A DNA stretch of 64,000 bases from an uncultured Lewinella sp. (GCA_937873655.1 CALMYQ010000153.1:1-64000); one strand, 5' to 3'. Shown: positions 8,575 to 17,259, counted from the first letter of the stretch. The notes: a model not told the origin generated them from the sequence alone. Made by a program: numbers and translations.

Positions 8575-8740
8575 GGCGGGTTTATGGTGGTTGATGATGG
8601 TTGATGATGGTTGATGATGGTTGATTTTGGTTTATGGTGGTTGGGCCGCTTAACAACAATAAACCCGCCTACGCCGAGGCTATGGCGGGCGGAGCAACAA
8701 TAAACAACAATAAACAACAATAAACAACAATAAACAACAA
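8575..8740. repeat. two-sided array: G/T-rich, palindrome, A/C-rich
   Basis: Left part (8575-8645): repeated TGGTTGATGA units. Centre (8665-8692): a palindrome that reads CCGCCTACGCCGAGGC, TATGGCGGGCGG. Right part (8693-8740): repeated AACAACAATAA units. Left and right parts are roughly complementary in composition. The same design occurs at 34497-34716 and 53240-53400. No coding sequence is supported here, although the right part runs up to the start of the GT39-like gene. Confidence 0.85.
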
Positions 8741-8770
8741 TTCCCCGCCCTTCTTTCCCCCCTTCTCGCC

Positions 8771-10246
8771 GTGCTCATCATCTGGCCGGCGCAGGACCAT
8801 ATCTTCTTTTGGGATACCATCCAGCTTGGCGCAAAGCATGCCTGGTGGTATTACGATACCGGCTTCAGCCGCTTCCTGCTGCCCGACGAGCTGGACAGCG
8901 GGCATCCGCCGTTCTTCGGCATGCTGCTGGCCGCCGTCTGGAAACTGGCCGGTGGCCCCAACCTCGTCGCAAGCCACTGGATGATGTTCCCGTTCCTGAC
9001 CGGTATCATCTATCAACTCTTTACCCTGACCGCAAAATTCACCTCCTTTCATCCGTCGCAGCCTCAAGCGAAGGCGCCCTCTCACCCCCTTTCATCCGTC
9101 GAAGCCTTTGGCGGAGGAGGACTCACCCCCTCCCTCCCTCACCCCCTCTCCTCATCCGCCGCAGCCTTTGGCGCAGGCGGGCTCTTCCTCCTCGACCCCG
9201 TTCTCCTGGGCCAAAGCATCCTCATTACCCCCGATATCCCGCTGGTGTTCTTTTTTCTGTTGGGTTTAAACGCCATTGAGAACAAACGAAAAACCTGGTT
9301 GACCTTCGCCGTCGCCGGATTGGCCCTGATCAGCATGCGGGGGATGATGACGGCTGCCGGACTTTACCTCTATGCCCTCCTTACCGGTTGGGACCGGGAT
9401 CGGAAATGGTGGCTCCAGGGTCTGAAAACAGCCCTGCCTTTCATCCCGGGCGGGCTGGCGGCGCTGGCCTTTCTCGTTTACCATTACCAGGTAAAGGGAT
9501 GGATCGGGTATCATCCGGATTCGCCCTGGGCGCCGGGTTTCGAGCGGGTAGATTTTCGCGGATTATTGAAGAACATTGCTGTAGCCGGATGGCGCTGGCT
9601 GGATTTCGGTCGGATTTTCCTGTGGCTGGGACTGGCCTTTTTGCTGTGGCGAGGCGGATGGAAGACCTTCAGGGACCCTGTTGTAAAAAAAGCCTTTACC
9701 CTGGTTGGAGTCCTTTCTTTTACCCTGAGCATTTCATTTTTGTCCTATTCCGGCCTGCAGGCCCACCGGTATCTGTTGCCGGCTTTCTTGTCCTTTACCT
9801 TGTTCTTCCTTACGGTAATCAATCGTTCGGCCATTAGCCCCAAGATCAAAACCGGCGTTTTTCTGGTCGTCCTGACAGGACTGGCAACCGGCAATTGCTG
9901 GATTTACACGGATAAGGTGTCACAAGGATGGGATTCGACATTGGCCCAATGGCCTTATTACGATCTCAGGGATGAAATGCTGGATCGAATGGAAGCGGCG
10001 GGCATTCCGTTGGACCGCGTCGGTACGGCCTTTCCCGAGATCGGCCCGTTGAAATTCAGGGATTTATCCGACCGGACGGACGGGATGGTTGAAAAGGACC
10101 TGGAACGGCAAAATTGGATCCTGTACAGCAATGTCATGAACGACTTTTCGGATGCGGAAACAGACATATTGGCCGCTGACTGGATCAAATGGCTGGAATT
10201 GAAGGACAACGGCGTAAAATTTATTCTTTATAAACGCCCCGAATGA
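8771..10246 (+). CDS. GT39-like membrane glycosyltransferase with in-frame repeat insert
   Basis: About 491 residues with ~9 hydrophobic helices. The N-terminal pattern (an acidic residue after the first helix, then SGHPPFFGMLLAAVWKL) is that of ArnT/PMT-type GT39/GT83 enzymes, which move sugars from lipid carriers on the outer face of the inner membrane. The start is uncertain. GTG 8771 falls inside the first helix. Upstream the frame stays open to a stop at 8711 inside the AACAACAATAA array but has no usable start codon, so the 5' end may have been cut by the array. Residues ~95-137 (nt 9053-9180) come from three tandem REP-like palindromes and read as a Pro/Gly/Ser-rich insert between helices. 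Substrate unknown; activity uncertain. Confidence 0.6.
   Translation: MLIIWPAQDHIFFWDTIQLGAKHAWWYYDTGFSRFLLPDELDSGHPPFFGMLLAAVWKLAGGPNLVASHWMMFPFLTGIIYQLFTLTAKFTSFHPSQPQAKAPSHPLSSVEAFGGGGLTPSLPHPLSSSAAAFGAGGLFLLDPVLLGQSILITPDIPLVFFFLLGLNAIENKRKTWLTFAVAGLALISMRGMMTAAGLYLYALLTGWDRDRKWWLQGLKTALPFIPGGLAALAFLVYHYQVKGWIGYHPDSPWAPGFERVDFRGLLKNIAVAGWRWLDFGRIFLWLGLAFLLWRGGWKTFRDPVVKKAFTLVGVLSFTLSISFLSYSGLQAHRYLLPAFLSFTLFFLTVINRSAISPKIKTGVFLVVLTGLATGNCWIYTDKVSQGWDSTLAQWPYYDLRDEMLDRMEAAGIPLDRVGTAFPEIGPLKFRDLSDRTDGMVEKDLERQNWILYSNVMNDFSDAETDILAADWIKWLELKDNGVKFILYKRPE
9053..9180. repeat. three REP-like palindromes inside a coding sequence
   Basis: Copies at 9053-9076, 9096-9120 and 9156-9180 follow the form CCGYCGNAGCCTNNNGCGNAGGCGG and are separated by CTCACCCCC-type spacers. 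All three keep the reading frame of the GT39-like gene open and add ~43 residues. They belong to the palindrome family found in the gaps at 8464, 8665, 38527 and 53443. Confidence 0.75.
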
Positions 10247-10437
10247 TAAAAGCAGGAGGTCTTTTTAAAGCCCGCTCAACCTTGTAAAAAGGAGCTGATC
10301 AGGTCCTGAACTGTTAAATTTTGGTTAAACTCCCCCGCCTCCGGATGACCGCATCCAACCTTTGAGTCCTTAAGACGATTTTTTAGTTAAAAACACCGCA
10401 ATCATTTACGGTCTATAACTTCAAAAATTCGTCACAG

Positions 10438-11937
10438 ATGAAAAAGATAAGCGTTTTATTACTCACCGCTGTTTTAGGCGGTCTTGTTGCCCTGGGAGGA
10501 GCCAAAATCCTGGGATTCGGCGATAAAACCTCCTCGCAGCCCTTTCCCGCAGTGACCAATGCCCGGCTGGTCAACCATGTGCCCGGGGCCTATGACGCCG
10601 TTGTACCGACCGACGGCTTTACCGCTGCTGCAGAACGAACTCTCCCCGCTGTTGTCCACATCCGTGCTTCCGAACACGTGCGGAACAGGGATATGGCCCA
10701 GGGATTCGATTTCCGTTCCCTTCCGGAACCCTTCCGCGACTTTTTCGGGAACCCCGACCAGCGGCAGGACCAGCAACCCCAGGATGATCTGGTGGAAGGC
10801 ACCGGTTCCGGCGTCATCATCAGCACCGACGGGTATATCATCACCAACAACCACGTGGCGGGCGACGCCGAGAACCTCGAAGTCACCCTCAACGACAAGC
10901 GGGTCTATACGGCCAAGCTGATCGGCACCGACCCGAATACGGATATCGCCCTGATCAAGATCGACGAAAAAGACCTGCCGTTCATCACATTCGGCAATTC
11001 CGATGACGTGAAGGTCGGCGAATGGGTGGTTGCCGTCGGTAATCCTTTCAACCTGGCGTCTACCGTGACGGCCGGTATCGTCAGCGCCAAAGGCCGCAGC
11101 ATCAACATTCTGGAGGGCCAGGCGCCGATCGAGTCGTTTATCCAGACGGACGCGGCCGTCAACCCGGGTAACAGCGGGGGTGCACTCGTCAATATCCGGG
11201 GTGAACTCGTCGGGATCAACACGGCCATCGCTACGCCGACCGGCGTGTATGCAGGTTATTCCTTCGCCGTACCGAGCAATATCGCCGCCAAGGTCATCAA
11301 GGACATCAAAGAATACGGCGTGGTCCAACGCGGTTACCTCGGCGCGATCATTCGCGGGGTAGACGGCAAATTTGCCAAGGAAAAAGGCCTCTCCGTCAAT
11401 GACGGCGTCTGGGTGGACAGCCTGGTGGAAAACAGTGCCGCTGCCGCTGCAGGTCTTAAGGTCGGTGATGTCATCATCAAAGTGGACGGCGCCCTGACCA
11501 ATTCCTCACCCGAACTGCTCGAACAAATCGGCCGCCACCGCCCCGGCGACAAGGTCGACCTGACCGTCCTGCGCAAAGGCCAGGAAAAAACCATCCCGGT
11601 GACCCTGAAGAACAAGGCGGGCAATACCGATGTTGTAAAAAGAGACGAACAAGGCGAAGTCATTGACATGCTCGGCGCTGAATTCACACCCCTTTCCGGC
11701 AAGGAGAAAGAGGACAATAACCTCGCCGGAGGCCTGAAAGTGACCAAGCTCATGACCGGCAAACTTCGCTCTCAGACCGATATGCGCGTCGGGTTCATCA
11801 TCACCAAAGTGGACCGTTACCCGGTTCATTCCGTGGAGGACCTGACCAGAGCGCTGAAGGAAAAATCCGGCGGCGTGATGATCGAAGGGGTCTATCCGGG
11901 CTCCAGCCAGGTCTACTACTACGCCTTCGGGCTTTGA
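10438..11937 (+). CDS. htrA: periplasmic HtrA/DegP-type serine protease
   Basis: A product of 499 residues. It degrades or refolds damaged envelope proteins. An N-terminal hydrophobic segment (residues 4-24) acts as a signal or anchor. The trypsin-like domain carries the triad His139 (NNHVAGD), Asp169 (NTDIALIK) and Ser246 (NPGNSGGA). Two PDZ domains follow: the first at about 285-390 (GYLGAII, then AAAAGLKVGDVIIKVDG), the second at about 410-495, more divergent. The order signal-protease-PDZ-PDZ is that of DegP/DegQ. It stands alone and is followed by a strong hairpin at 11986-12020. The 191-bp upstream gap has no clear TAnnTTTG promoter, so another sigma factor may drive it. Confidence 0.95.
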   Translation: MKKISVLLLTAVLGGLVALGGAKILGFGDKTSSQPFPAVTNARLVNHVPGAYDAVVPTDGFTAAAERTLPAVVHIRASEHVRNRDMAQGFDFRSLPEPFRDFFGNPDQRQDQQPQDDLVEGTGSGVIISTDGYIITNNHVAGDAENLEVTLNDKRVYTAKLIGTDPNTDIALIKIDEKDLPFITFGNSDDVKVGEWVVAVGNPFNLASTVTAGIVSAKGRSINILEGQAPIESFIQTDAAVNPGNSGGALVNIRGELVGINTAIATPTGVYAGYSFAVPSNIAAKVIKDIKEYGVVQRGYLGAIIRGVDGKFAKEKGLSVNDGVWVDSLVENSAAAAAGLKVGDVIIKVDGALTNSSPELLEQIGRHRPGDKVDLTVLRKGQEKTIPVTLKNKAGNTDVVKRDEQGEVIDMLGAEFTPLSGKEKEDNNLAGGLKVTKLMTGKLRSQTDMRVGFIITKVDRYPVHSVEDLTRALKEKSGGVMIEGVYPGSSQVYYYAFGL

Positions 11938-11985
11938 TCTCCGGAAGCAAAATTGTTTGAAAGCAGCATAAACCTTTGATTATAA

Positions 11986-12020
11986 AAGCCGGTCTAACCT
12001 CAAAAAGGGAAGACCGGCTT
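11986..12020 (+). terminator. hairpin after htrA
   Basis: Arms AAGCCGGTCT (11986-11995) and AGACCGGCTT (12011-12020) are perfectly complementary, with a 15-base loop. Only a weak T-rich tail follows, so it may act mainly in 3' end stability. Confidence 0.6.
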
Positions 12021-12095
12021 TCGCTTAATTACCCAAAAGCCGTTAACCAAAAAGCAATTAAAAAGACTATTCTTAACAGTCGGGTGAATTTCTTT

Positions 12096-12123
12096 GAGGC
12101 GCTTTCGGCGCCTCTTTTTTTTT
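12096..12123 (+). terminator. rho-independent terminator
   Basis: Stem GAGGCGC (12096-12102) with GCGCCTC (12108-12114), a TTTCG loop, then nine consecutive T. It separates the htrA unit from the TonB plug gene, whose ATG is only 27 bp further on, so that gene may depend on read-through or a promoter hidden in this gap. Confidence 0.8.
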
Positions 12124-12149
12124 GACCGGTAAAACCAAAATATTAAGCT

Positions 12150-12575
12150 ATGAAAAATCACATCATCACAGGTTTGTTCACAGCGGTCCTCCTTTCCGCC
12201 TGTGCAACCACCAGAACAGATACGGAATACGCCGGCGCCAACAGCGACGACCGGGTTATCTCCATTTCCAACCCCCAAACCCTTGCGGATTTCCTGGTCT
12301 ATGTGCCGGGCGTGTTCGTGGACGACCGCTATGGGAATGCCGATGTATTTATCCGGGGCGGCCGGCCGCTGTACGTGATTGACGGCGTTCGGATGGGCCA
12401 CAGCTATGTGCAGGCCAACAATGCTGTCAGCATTTACGACATCGCATCGGTGGAGGTCCTGAAATCGCCGGCCGAAACCATGATATACGGCTCGGACGGC
12501 GGCAACGGAGTCGTACTCATCCGAACCCGGGGCGGAAGCCTTTCGGATGGCGAACGGGATGATGACCAAAGGTGA
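12150..12575 (+). CDS. stand-alone TonB plug-domain lipoprotein
   Basis: A product of 141 residues. The signal ends LLSACAT, a lipobox. The remainder is a TonB-dependent-receptor plug domain: FLVYVPGVFVDD, then VFIRGGRPLYVIDGVRMG, then IASVEVLKSPAETMIYGSDGGNGVVLIRTR. In SusC-like receptors this domain fills a 22-strand barrel; here no barrel follows and the protein ends in a short charged tail. Such small plug-only lipoproteins occur in Bacteroidota, and their role is not established. It may bind TonB or a receptor barrel. It is followed by a minus-strand terminator region. Confidence 0.85.
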   Translation: MKNHIITGLFTAVLLSACATTRTDTEYAGANSDDRVISISNPQTLADFLVYVPGVFVDDRYGNADVFIRGGRPLYVIDGVRMGHSYVQANNAVSIYDIASVEVLKSPAETMIYGSDGGNGVVLIRTRGGSLSDGERDDDQR

Positions 12576-12586
12576 GCAACATCAAT

Positions 12587-12621
12587 AAAAAAGGCGCGGT
12601 TGACTTGCGTCGGCCGCGCTT
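12587..12621 (-). terminator. rho-independent terminator of the sigma factor gene
   Basis: On the minus strand, arms AGCGCGG and CCGCGCC (12620-12614 and 12599-12593) enclose a 14-base loop and are followed by six T (12592-12587). It lies 47 bp past the sigma factor stop. Confidence 0.75.
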
Positions 12622-12667
12622 CTACCATGGTTGGTTTTTGGGGGAAATCGGATTGAACATATTCAGT

Positions 12668-13237
12668 TCATGCCCGCTGCATTTCCTGGTAGGCATTCAG
12701 TATCCGGTTGCGGGCTCTTGACAAGCGCATCTTGATGGCGCTTTTGCCGACGTGGTACCTCGCTTCGAGGTCCTCGATGGTATAGTTTTCAAAGTATTTG
12801 AGGCCTAACAGCGTACGGGTATCTTCTTCCATATTGCTGAACAGCGCTTCAACGGAGGAAAGCATTTTTTCCTTTTCCCGGGCGGATTCGACGCCGGATT
12901 CGTCCGCTGCAAGGTCGAACCGTTCGTCTGCCGGTACAAACCGCAGGCGCGTGTTCTTTTTGTAATAGTCCATGCATTCGTTTCGGGCGATGCGGAACAG
13001 CCATCCTTTGAAGATGGACGGATTGCGGAGCTGGTCCATTTTTTCCACGGCCGAAAGGAAAACATCCTGACTGATATCCGAGGCCACTTCGGCATCCTTG
13101 GTGATGGTCAGGCAATATTGGAAGATCTTCTGGGAATACCGGTTGTACAATTCAACAAAACAGGATTCATCCCGTGTCGCTCTGAAACCGGCGACAAGTT
13201 CTTCGTCAGCGAGCTGCGAGGTAGATTGGGTTGTCAT
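12668..13237 (-). CDS. ECF-family RNA polymerase sigma factor
   Basis: A product of 189 residues. It directs RNA polymerase to a stress or surface regulon. Region 2 lies at about 25-95 (FVELYNRYSQKIFQYCL, then DISQDVFLSAVEKM and GWLFRIARNECMDYYKK). Region 4 lies at about 125-185, with the helix-turn-helix YTIEDLEARYHVGKSAIKMRLSRAR. No region 3 and no adjacent anti-sigma factor gene is seen, so control may be through the separate two-component genes upstream or at transcription. A terminator follows. Confidence 0.93.
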   Translation of the reverse strand: MTTQSTSQLADEELVAGFRATRDESCFVELYNRYSQKIFQYCLTITKDAEVASDISQDVFLSAVEKMDQLRNPSIFKGWLFRIARNECMDYYKKNTRLRFVPADERFDLAADESGVESAREKEKMLSSVEALFSNMEEDTRTLLGLKYFENYTIEDLEARYHVGKSAIKMRLSRARNRILNAYQEMQRA

Positions 13238-13270
13238 GGCAAGTAATTTTATTCAGGTTGTTCAATACCT

Positions 13271-13278
13271 CAAAATTA
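13271..13278 (-). promoter_or_regulatory. possible -7 box of the ECF sigma factor gene
   Basis: TAATTTTG on the minus strand fits TAnnTTTG and lies 33 bp before the start codon. The -33 side is weak (TTCC at about 19 bp), so this is a partial match. Confidence 0.35.
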
Positions 13279-13358
13279 CCTGTCTGAAATGGGTTTGGAA
13301 GGAACCTTTCGTTGAGCGCCCCGGATCTGTCGTTTAATCCCCGGATCACTTCGGTGAG

Positions 13359-15563
13359 TCATTTTTCGGACCGGATGACCTCCTTTCGCACCAGCTCCGT
13401 GGCCGTTTGGGTCATTTTCTCCACCTGGTTAAGGAGCGGTTGTATCTCGGCCGGTTTTGGTTTTTGCGCGCTTGCGATGATTTCCAGTTGTTTAAGCCGG
13501 GCGCCCAGCGATTGATCCATACCCATATAGGCAACGGTGCTTTTCATGCTGTGGGCCGTCTCTGCCAGCAGCGGGAAATCGCGGTCGCCGAACGCCTTTT
13601 TCATTTTTTCCAGTTCAGCCGGCGCATGGCTGAGGAAAATGCCGGCCAGTTCTGCCAGCGCCGACGGGTCGCCGCCGCTGAGTTCCTTCAGGTAGTTGAA
13701 ATTGATCTGGACGTTTTCCCCCTTTTCCGCTTCCGGCAGTTCCATGTCCTCGGGGAAAAACCGGAAAATGACCTTGAGCAGGTCCTGATCGCGGAAGGGT
13801 TTGCTCAGGTAGGCGTTCATGCCGGCGTCTATGCATTTCTCCTGTTCGCCGGCCAGGGCGTGGGCCGTCATGGCGATGATAGGGGCTTTCAGATCCAGCT
13901 TTTTGCGGAGGGTGCTCGCGGCCTCATAACCGTCCATTTCGGGCATCTGCAGATCCATCAGGATCAGGTCGAAATGCGCTTCTTCCGCCAACCGGACGGC
14001 TTCAAGCCCGTTTTTGGCGAGTTCGGCCCGAACGCCCCATTTTTCCAGCATCAGGGCCGTAATGCGCTGGTTCAGCGGATTGTCCTCCACCACCAGCACC
14101 TTCAACCGGTTGAGCCGGTCGCGCGCCGACAGCAGTTCGGCCTCGTCAAATGCCGGTTCGGGGACTTCGCCCTCCCGCGGCAGCCGGTAAGGGATCTCCA
14201 GGTAAAAGGTGGTGCCTTTCCCTTCCTTGCTGTGCACCAGCACCTGCCCGCCCTGGAGCTCGGCGAGTTTTTTAACGATGGACAAACCGAGCCCCGCTCC
14301 GCCGTATTGCCGGGTTATGCTGGCTGAACCTTGCTCAAAGCGTTCAAAGATGGACTCCAGTTTATCCGCCGAAATGCCGATGCCGGTATCCTGGATCTTG
14401 AAACTGATCACCACGTTTTCATCCTGCCGGTTGATGACCCTGGTGAAGACATCTACGCTTCCGTGCGGGGTGAATTTAACGGCATTGCCCACCAGATTGA
14501 CCAGCATCTGCGTAAGCCGGGTCGGATCGCCGATCAGGATGTCGGGCGCCTGATTTTCCTGGTGAATAACGAGCTCGATCCCCTTGTCGTGGGCCTGCCG
14601 CTGGAAGATCCGGCCGATAGAGTCCAGCAGGCTGTTCAACTGAAACGGAATGGCCTCGACCCGGACCATGCCGGCCTCTAGTTTGGACAGGTCCAGCACG
14701 TCATTGACAATGGTGAGCAGGGTCCTTCCGGCGGATTCGATGCCTTGTGCGAATTCGGACTGGCGTTCGTTCAGCTGCGTTTCGGAAAGATTGCGCGAAA
14801 AACCGATGATAGCGTTGAGCGGGGTCCGGATCTCATGGCTCATATTGGCCAGGAAGTGCTCTTTGGTGACCACGGCCGCCTCGGCCTCCTCGCGGGCCCT
14901 GACCAGCTTGCGCTCATCCTGCCGGGTGCGCCGCATGCCGTGGTAAACGACAAAGAAGATCAAAAAGATCAGGATAAAGAGGATGATCACGCCGATCTGC
15001 CCCGAAATGCCTTCCTGGTCGTCATCGCGCGCGCCTTTTTCCAGTGCGAGCCGGATGGCTTCCTCGCGTTTATCGAACAGGGCAGACCGGAAATGGTTGA
15101 GCGACTCGCTCCAGTTGACCTTCCGCAGGTCTACGGGGACTTTGTTCATCAGCAGCGGAAGGTCGGCTTTGGCCTGGTCGATCCTGTTGTTGATCAGGCG
15201 GTTGATGCTGTCCTTAAGTTCGGGTTCATTGGCCAGGTGGCTGTTCAGCCGGTCGAGGCTTTGCGTCAGGTGTTTCAGGTGGTCTTCCACTTTTGCCTGG
15301 TCGGCCGGATCGGGATTCTCCTTCAGCGCGGAAAGCAGCTGATTGACCTCCACCAATGTATCCTCTACGTTTTCAAAGGACTCATAGGCAATCAGGTATC
15401 GAAGGACCATCTCCCGGGTATTGGCCTTTTCGTCCAGGGTTTCGCCGAAATTGACCTGGATAAAGATCAACGCGAACAGACCCAGCGCCGACAGGCCCAG
15501 TACGCGCGTTTCGAGCCGCCAGCTTTTGGGGATATGGAAAATTGTGTCGAATAGCCTTTTCAT
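13359..15563 (-). CDS. hybrid histidine kinase (HisKA-HATPase-REC-HPt)
   Basis: A product of 734 residues in the inner membrane. TM1 lies near residues 20-37, then a ~160-residue periplasmic, largely helical sensor region, then TM2 near 193-210. The kinase core has the phospho-His in NMSHEIRTPLNAIIGFSRN and the ATP-binding N and G boxes (LVNLVGNAVKF, DTGIGI, GGAGLGLSI). A receiver domain (about 488-605) carries LILMDLQMPEMDGY with the phospho-Asp. A C-terminal HPt domain has AHSMKSTVAYMG with the transfer His. This is a complete four-step phosphorelay in one chain. The output partner is probably the LytTR regulator 18 bp upstream in the same direction. Confidence 0.94.
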   Translation of the reverse strand: MKRLFDTIFHIPKSWRLETRVLGLSALGLFALIFIQVNFGETLDEKANTREMVLRYLIAYESFENVEDTLVEVNQLLSALKENPDPADQAKVEDHLKHLTQSLDRLNSHLANEPELKDSINRLINNRIDQAKADLPLLMNKVPVDLRKVNWSESLNHFRSALFDKREEAIRLALEKGARDDDQEGISGQIGVIILFILIFLIFFVVYHGMRRTRQDERKLVRAREEAEAAVVTKEHFLANMSHEIRTPLNAIIGFSRNLSETQLNERQSEFAQGIESAGRTLLTIVNDVLDLSKLEAGMVRVEAIPFQLNSLLDSIGRIFQRQAHDKGIELVIHQENQAPDILIGDPTRLTQMLVNLVGNAVKFTPHGSVDVFTRVINRQDENVVISFKIQDTGIGISADKLESIFERFEQGSASITRQYGGAGLGLSIVKKLAELQGGQVLVHSKEGKGTTFYLEIPYRLPREGEVPEPAFDEAELLSARDRLNRLKVLVVEDNPLNQRITALMLEKWGVRAELAKNGLEAVRLAEEAHFDLILMDLQMPEMDGYEAASTLRKKLDLKAPIIAMTAHALAGEQEKCIDAGMNAYLSKPFRDQDLLKVIFRFFPEDMELPEAEKGENVQINFNYLKELSGGDPSALAELAGIFLSHAPAELEKMKKAFGDRDFPLLAETAHSMKSTVAYMGMDQSLGARLKQLEIIASAQKPKPAEIQPLLNQVEKMTQTATELVRKEVIRSEK

Positions 15564-15581
15564 AAAGGGGGCGTCATCCGG

Positions 15582-16268
15582 TTAAATGAGATTGATCCGG
15601 TCCATCAACTCCTTTTTGTTCGTTTCGCTGAGCGGGATCACATCCTTATTGATCACAATCATATTGTCGGCAATGCTTTCGATCTTGTCCGGAGCAATGA
15701 TATAGGAACGGTGGCACCTGAAGAACCGGTCGGCCGGAAGTTTGTCCAGCAGGTTTTTCATGGTCTGGTGAACGGTGTGTTTCTTCTGCGGGGTGGCGAT
15801 CCGGACATAATCCCCCATAGCTTCCAGGTAAAGGATGTCTTCCAGGTCGATCCGGACCAGGGTGTTCTCTTCCCGTACGAAGATGTACCCCGCATGTTCG
15901 GCTGACCTGGCCGTGTGCCGGGATTCGGCCAGCCGGTCGACGGCCTGCAGCAATCGCGCCAGGGTGACGGGCTTTACGATGTAATCCAGCACCTTGAGGC
16001 CAAAGGCGTCAACCGCGTAATCGGATTTGGAAGTGATGAGGATGACCGCCGGCGGATTGTCCAGGCTTCGCAACAACTCCAGGCCGCTCATGTCCGGCAT
16101 TTCGACATCCAGCAAAAGCAGATCGGCTTTTTTCCGCTGCAGGAACCCGTAAGCGTCCATGGCGCTTTCACATTCACCGATCAGTTCCAGGCTTTTGACC
16201 TGGCGAACCAGGTTGCGCAGGGCGGTCCTGGCCATTGGATTGTCATCGATGATCACGCATTCAATCAT
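15582..16268 (-). CDS. LytTR-type response regulator
   Basis: A product of 228 residues. An N-terminal receiver domain (acidic pair DD near the start, phospho-Asp in LLLLDVEMPDMSG, Lys in YIVKPV) is followed by a C-terminal LytTR DNA-binding domain (about 125-225: YIFVREENTLVRIDLEDILYLEA, then FFRCHRSYIIAPDKI). It directly precedes the hybrid kinase in one operon, gap 18 bp. As a pair they probably sense an envelope or extracellular cue and change transcription. LytTR proteins usually bind paired repeats; none was identified here. Confidence 0.92.
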   Translation of the reverse strand: MIECVIIDDNPMARTALRNLVRQVKSLELIGECESAMDAYGFLQRKKADLLLLDVEMPDMSGLELLRSLDNPPAVILITSKSDYAVDAFGLKVLDYIVKPVTLARLLQAVDRLAESRHTARSAEHAGYIFVREENTLVRIDLEDILYLEAMGDYVRIATPQKKHTVHQTMKNLLDKLPADRFFRCHRSYIIAPDKIESIADNMIVINKDVIPLSETNKKELMDRINLI

Positions 16269-16398
16269 ATCTCCGCAAAGCCTTTAAGGAGATGCAAGTT
16301 ACCCCAATTCCGGTAGTCTTGCAAAGAAGAAAGGAAAAAATAAGCGCGCGTGACCATTCACGGATTGAAAGTCCTCCTTAGGCTTGACGGGTAACGCA

Positions 16399-17259
16399 AT
16401 GAAAACTTCCACCATCAGAATGCCGGACCAACGAAATGTGGCCTATAACCTGTATGGGCATCAGGCGCATTTTCCGGTCATCTTCTTCCACGACTTCGGA
16501 TCCTCCCGGAATACGCTGGTGGCGGATGAGCTATGGCTGGACCGGCACCGCTGGTCGCTGGTCAGCTTTGACCGGCCGGGGGTTGGCGCTTCCGATTCGC
16601 GGCCGGGGTATTCCCTCTGCGACATTGCGGATGACGCCGCGCTGTTGGTGGAAAAACTCGGACACGGGAGCTGCGCTGCCATCGGGTGGTCGGCCGGCGC
16701 GCCTTTTGCCATAGCCTTTGCCGCGGCCTACCCCGAGTTGGTGGAATTCCTGATCCTGATCAGCCCGATGCCGCCCATCGGTGACCGCGAATACTGGAAG
16801 CTGGCCGATGGAGCCGTCAGGTGGTCGACCTTGCTGGCCCGGTATTTCCCGGGCATCGCCCGCCGTTATTTCTTCCGGCAAGCCAAAAAATACCGCAAAA
16901 ATCCGGAAAAATGGCTGCAACTCTTCCTGAAAGACCTCAATGACCGGGATCGCCGGTTTTTGCAGTCGGACAAGATCAGGCGAGCCCTGTACCTTACCCT
17001 TGAAGACGCCTGGAGCGACCCCGCCGCAGGGCCCGTCGGCGACCTGGCGGCCCTCGAACGCCCGTTGCCTTTCAGGCTCGAGGACATCCGGCAACGCGTC
17101 CATCTATGGCACAACGAACCGGACAGCCCCGCCAACCGGCAAGTCCGGAAAAAACTGGCCGGCGCTTTCCCGTTTGCCTCCGTGCATGAAATGAGCGGCG
17201 CCGGCCGTTTTGGGTTCCTCAACAGGCTGGAAGAAATCCTGTACGCTTCCATTTGGTAG
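16399..17259 (+). CDS. alpha/beta-hydrolase-fold protein, catalytic His replaced
   Basis: A product of 286 residues from ATG 16399; a TTG at 16384 would add five residues. It has the fold landmarks: VIFFHDFGSSR as the oxyanion strand, DRPGVGASD, and the nucleophile elbow GWSAG with Ser98. The last catalytic residue is unusual. The family normally reads G-x-G-H-F near the C-terminus, but here it is SGAGRFGFL with Arg270 at that place. Another His (VHEM, residue ~263) may substitute, or the protein may be an inactive relative. It stands alone, divergent from the LytTR regulator and convergent with the basic secreted protein. Confidence 0.78.
   Translation: MKTSTIRMPDQRNVAYNLYGHQAHFPVIFFHDFGSSRNTLVADELWLDRHRWSLVSFDRPGVGASDSRPGYSLCDIADDAALLVEKLGHGSCAAIGWSAGAPFAIAFAAAYPELVEFLILISPMPPIGDREYWKLADGAVRWSTLLARYFPGIARRYFFRQAKKYRKNPEKWLQLFLKDLNDRDRRFLQSDKIRRALYLTLEDAWSDPAAGPVGDLAALERPLPFRLEDIRQRVHLWHNEPDSPANRQVRKKLAGAFPFASVHEMSGAGRFGFLNRLEEILYASIW

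Noticed and set aside
8484..8720. Minus-strand frame through the repeats
   Set aside because: It is a direct translation of the arrays (PQFLSSSVPQF-type) and not a gene.
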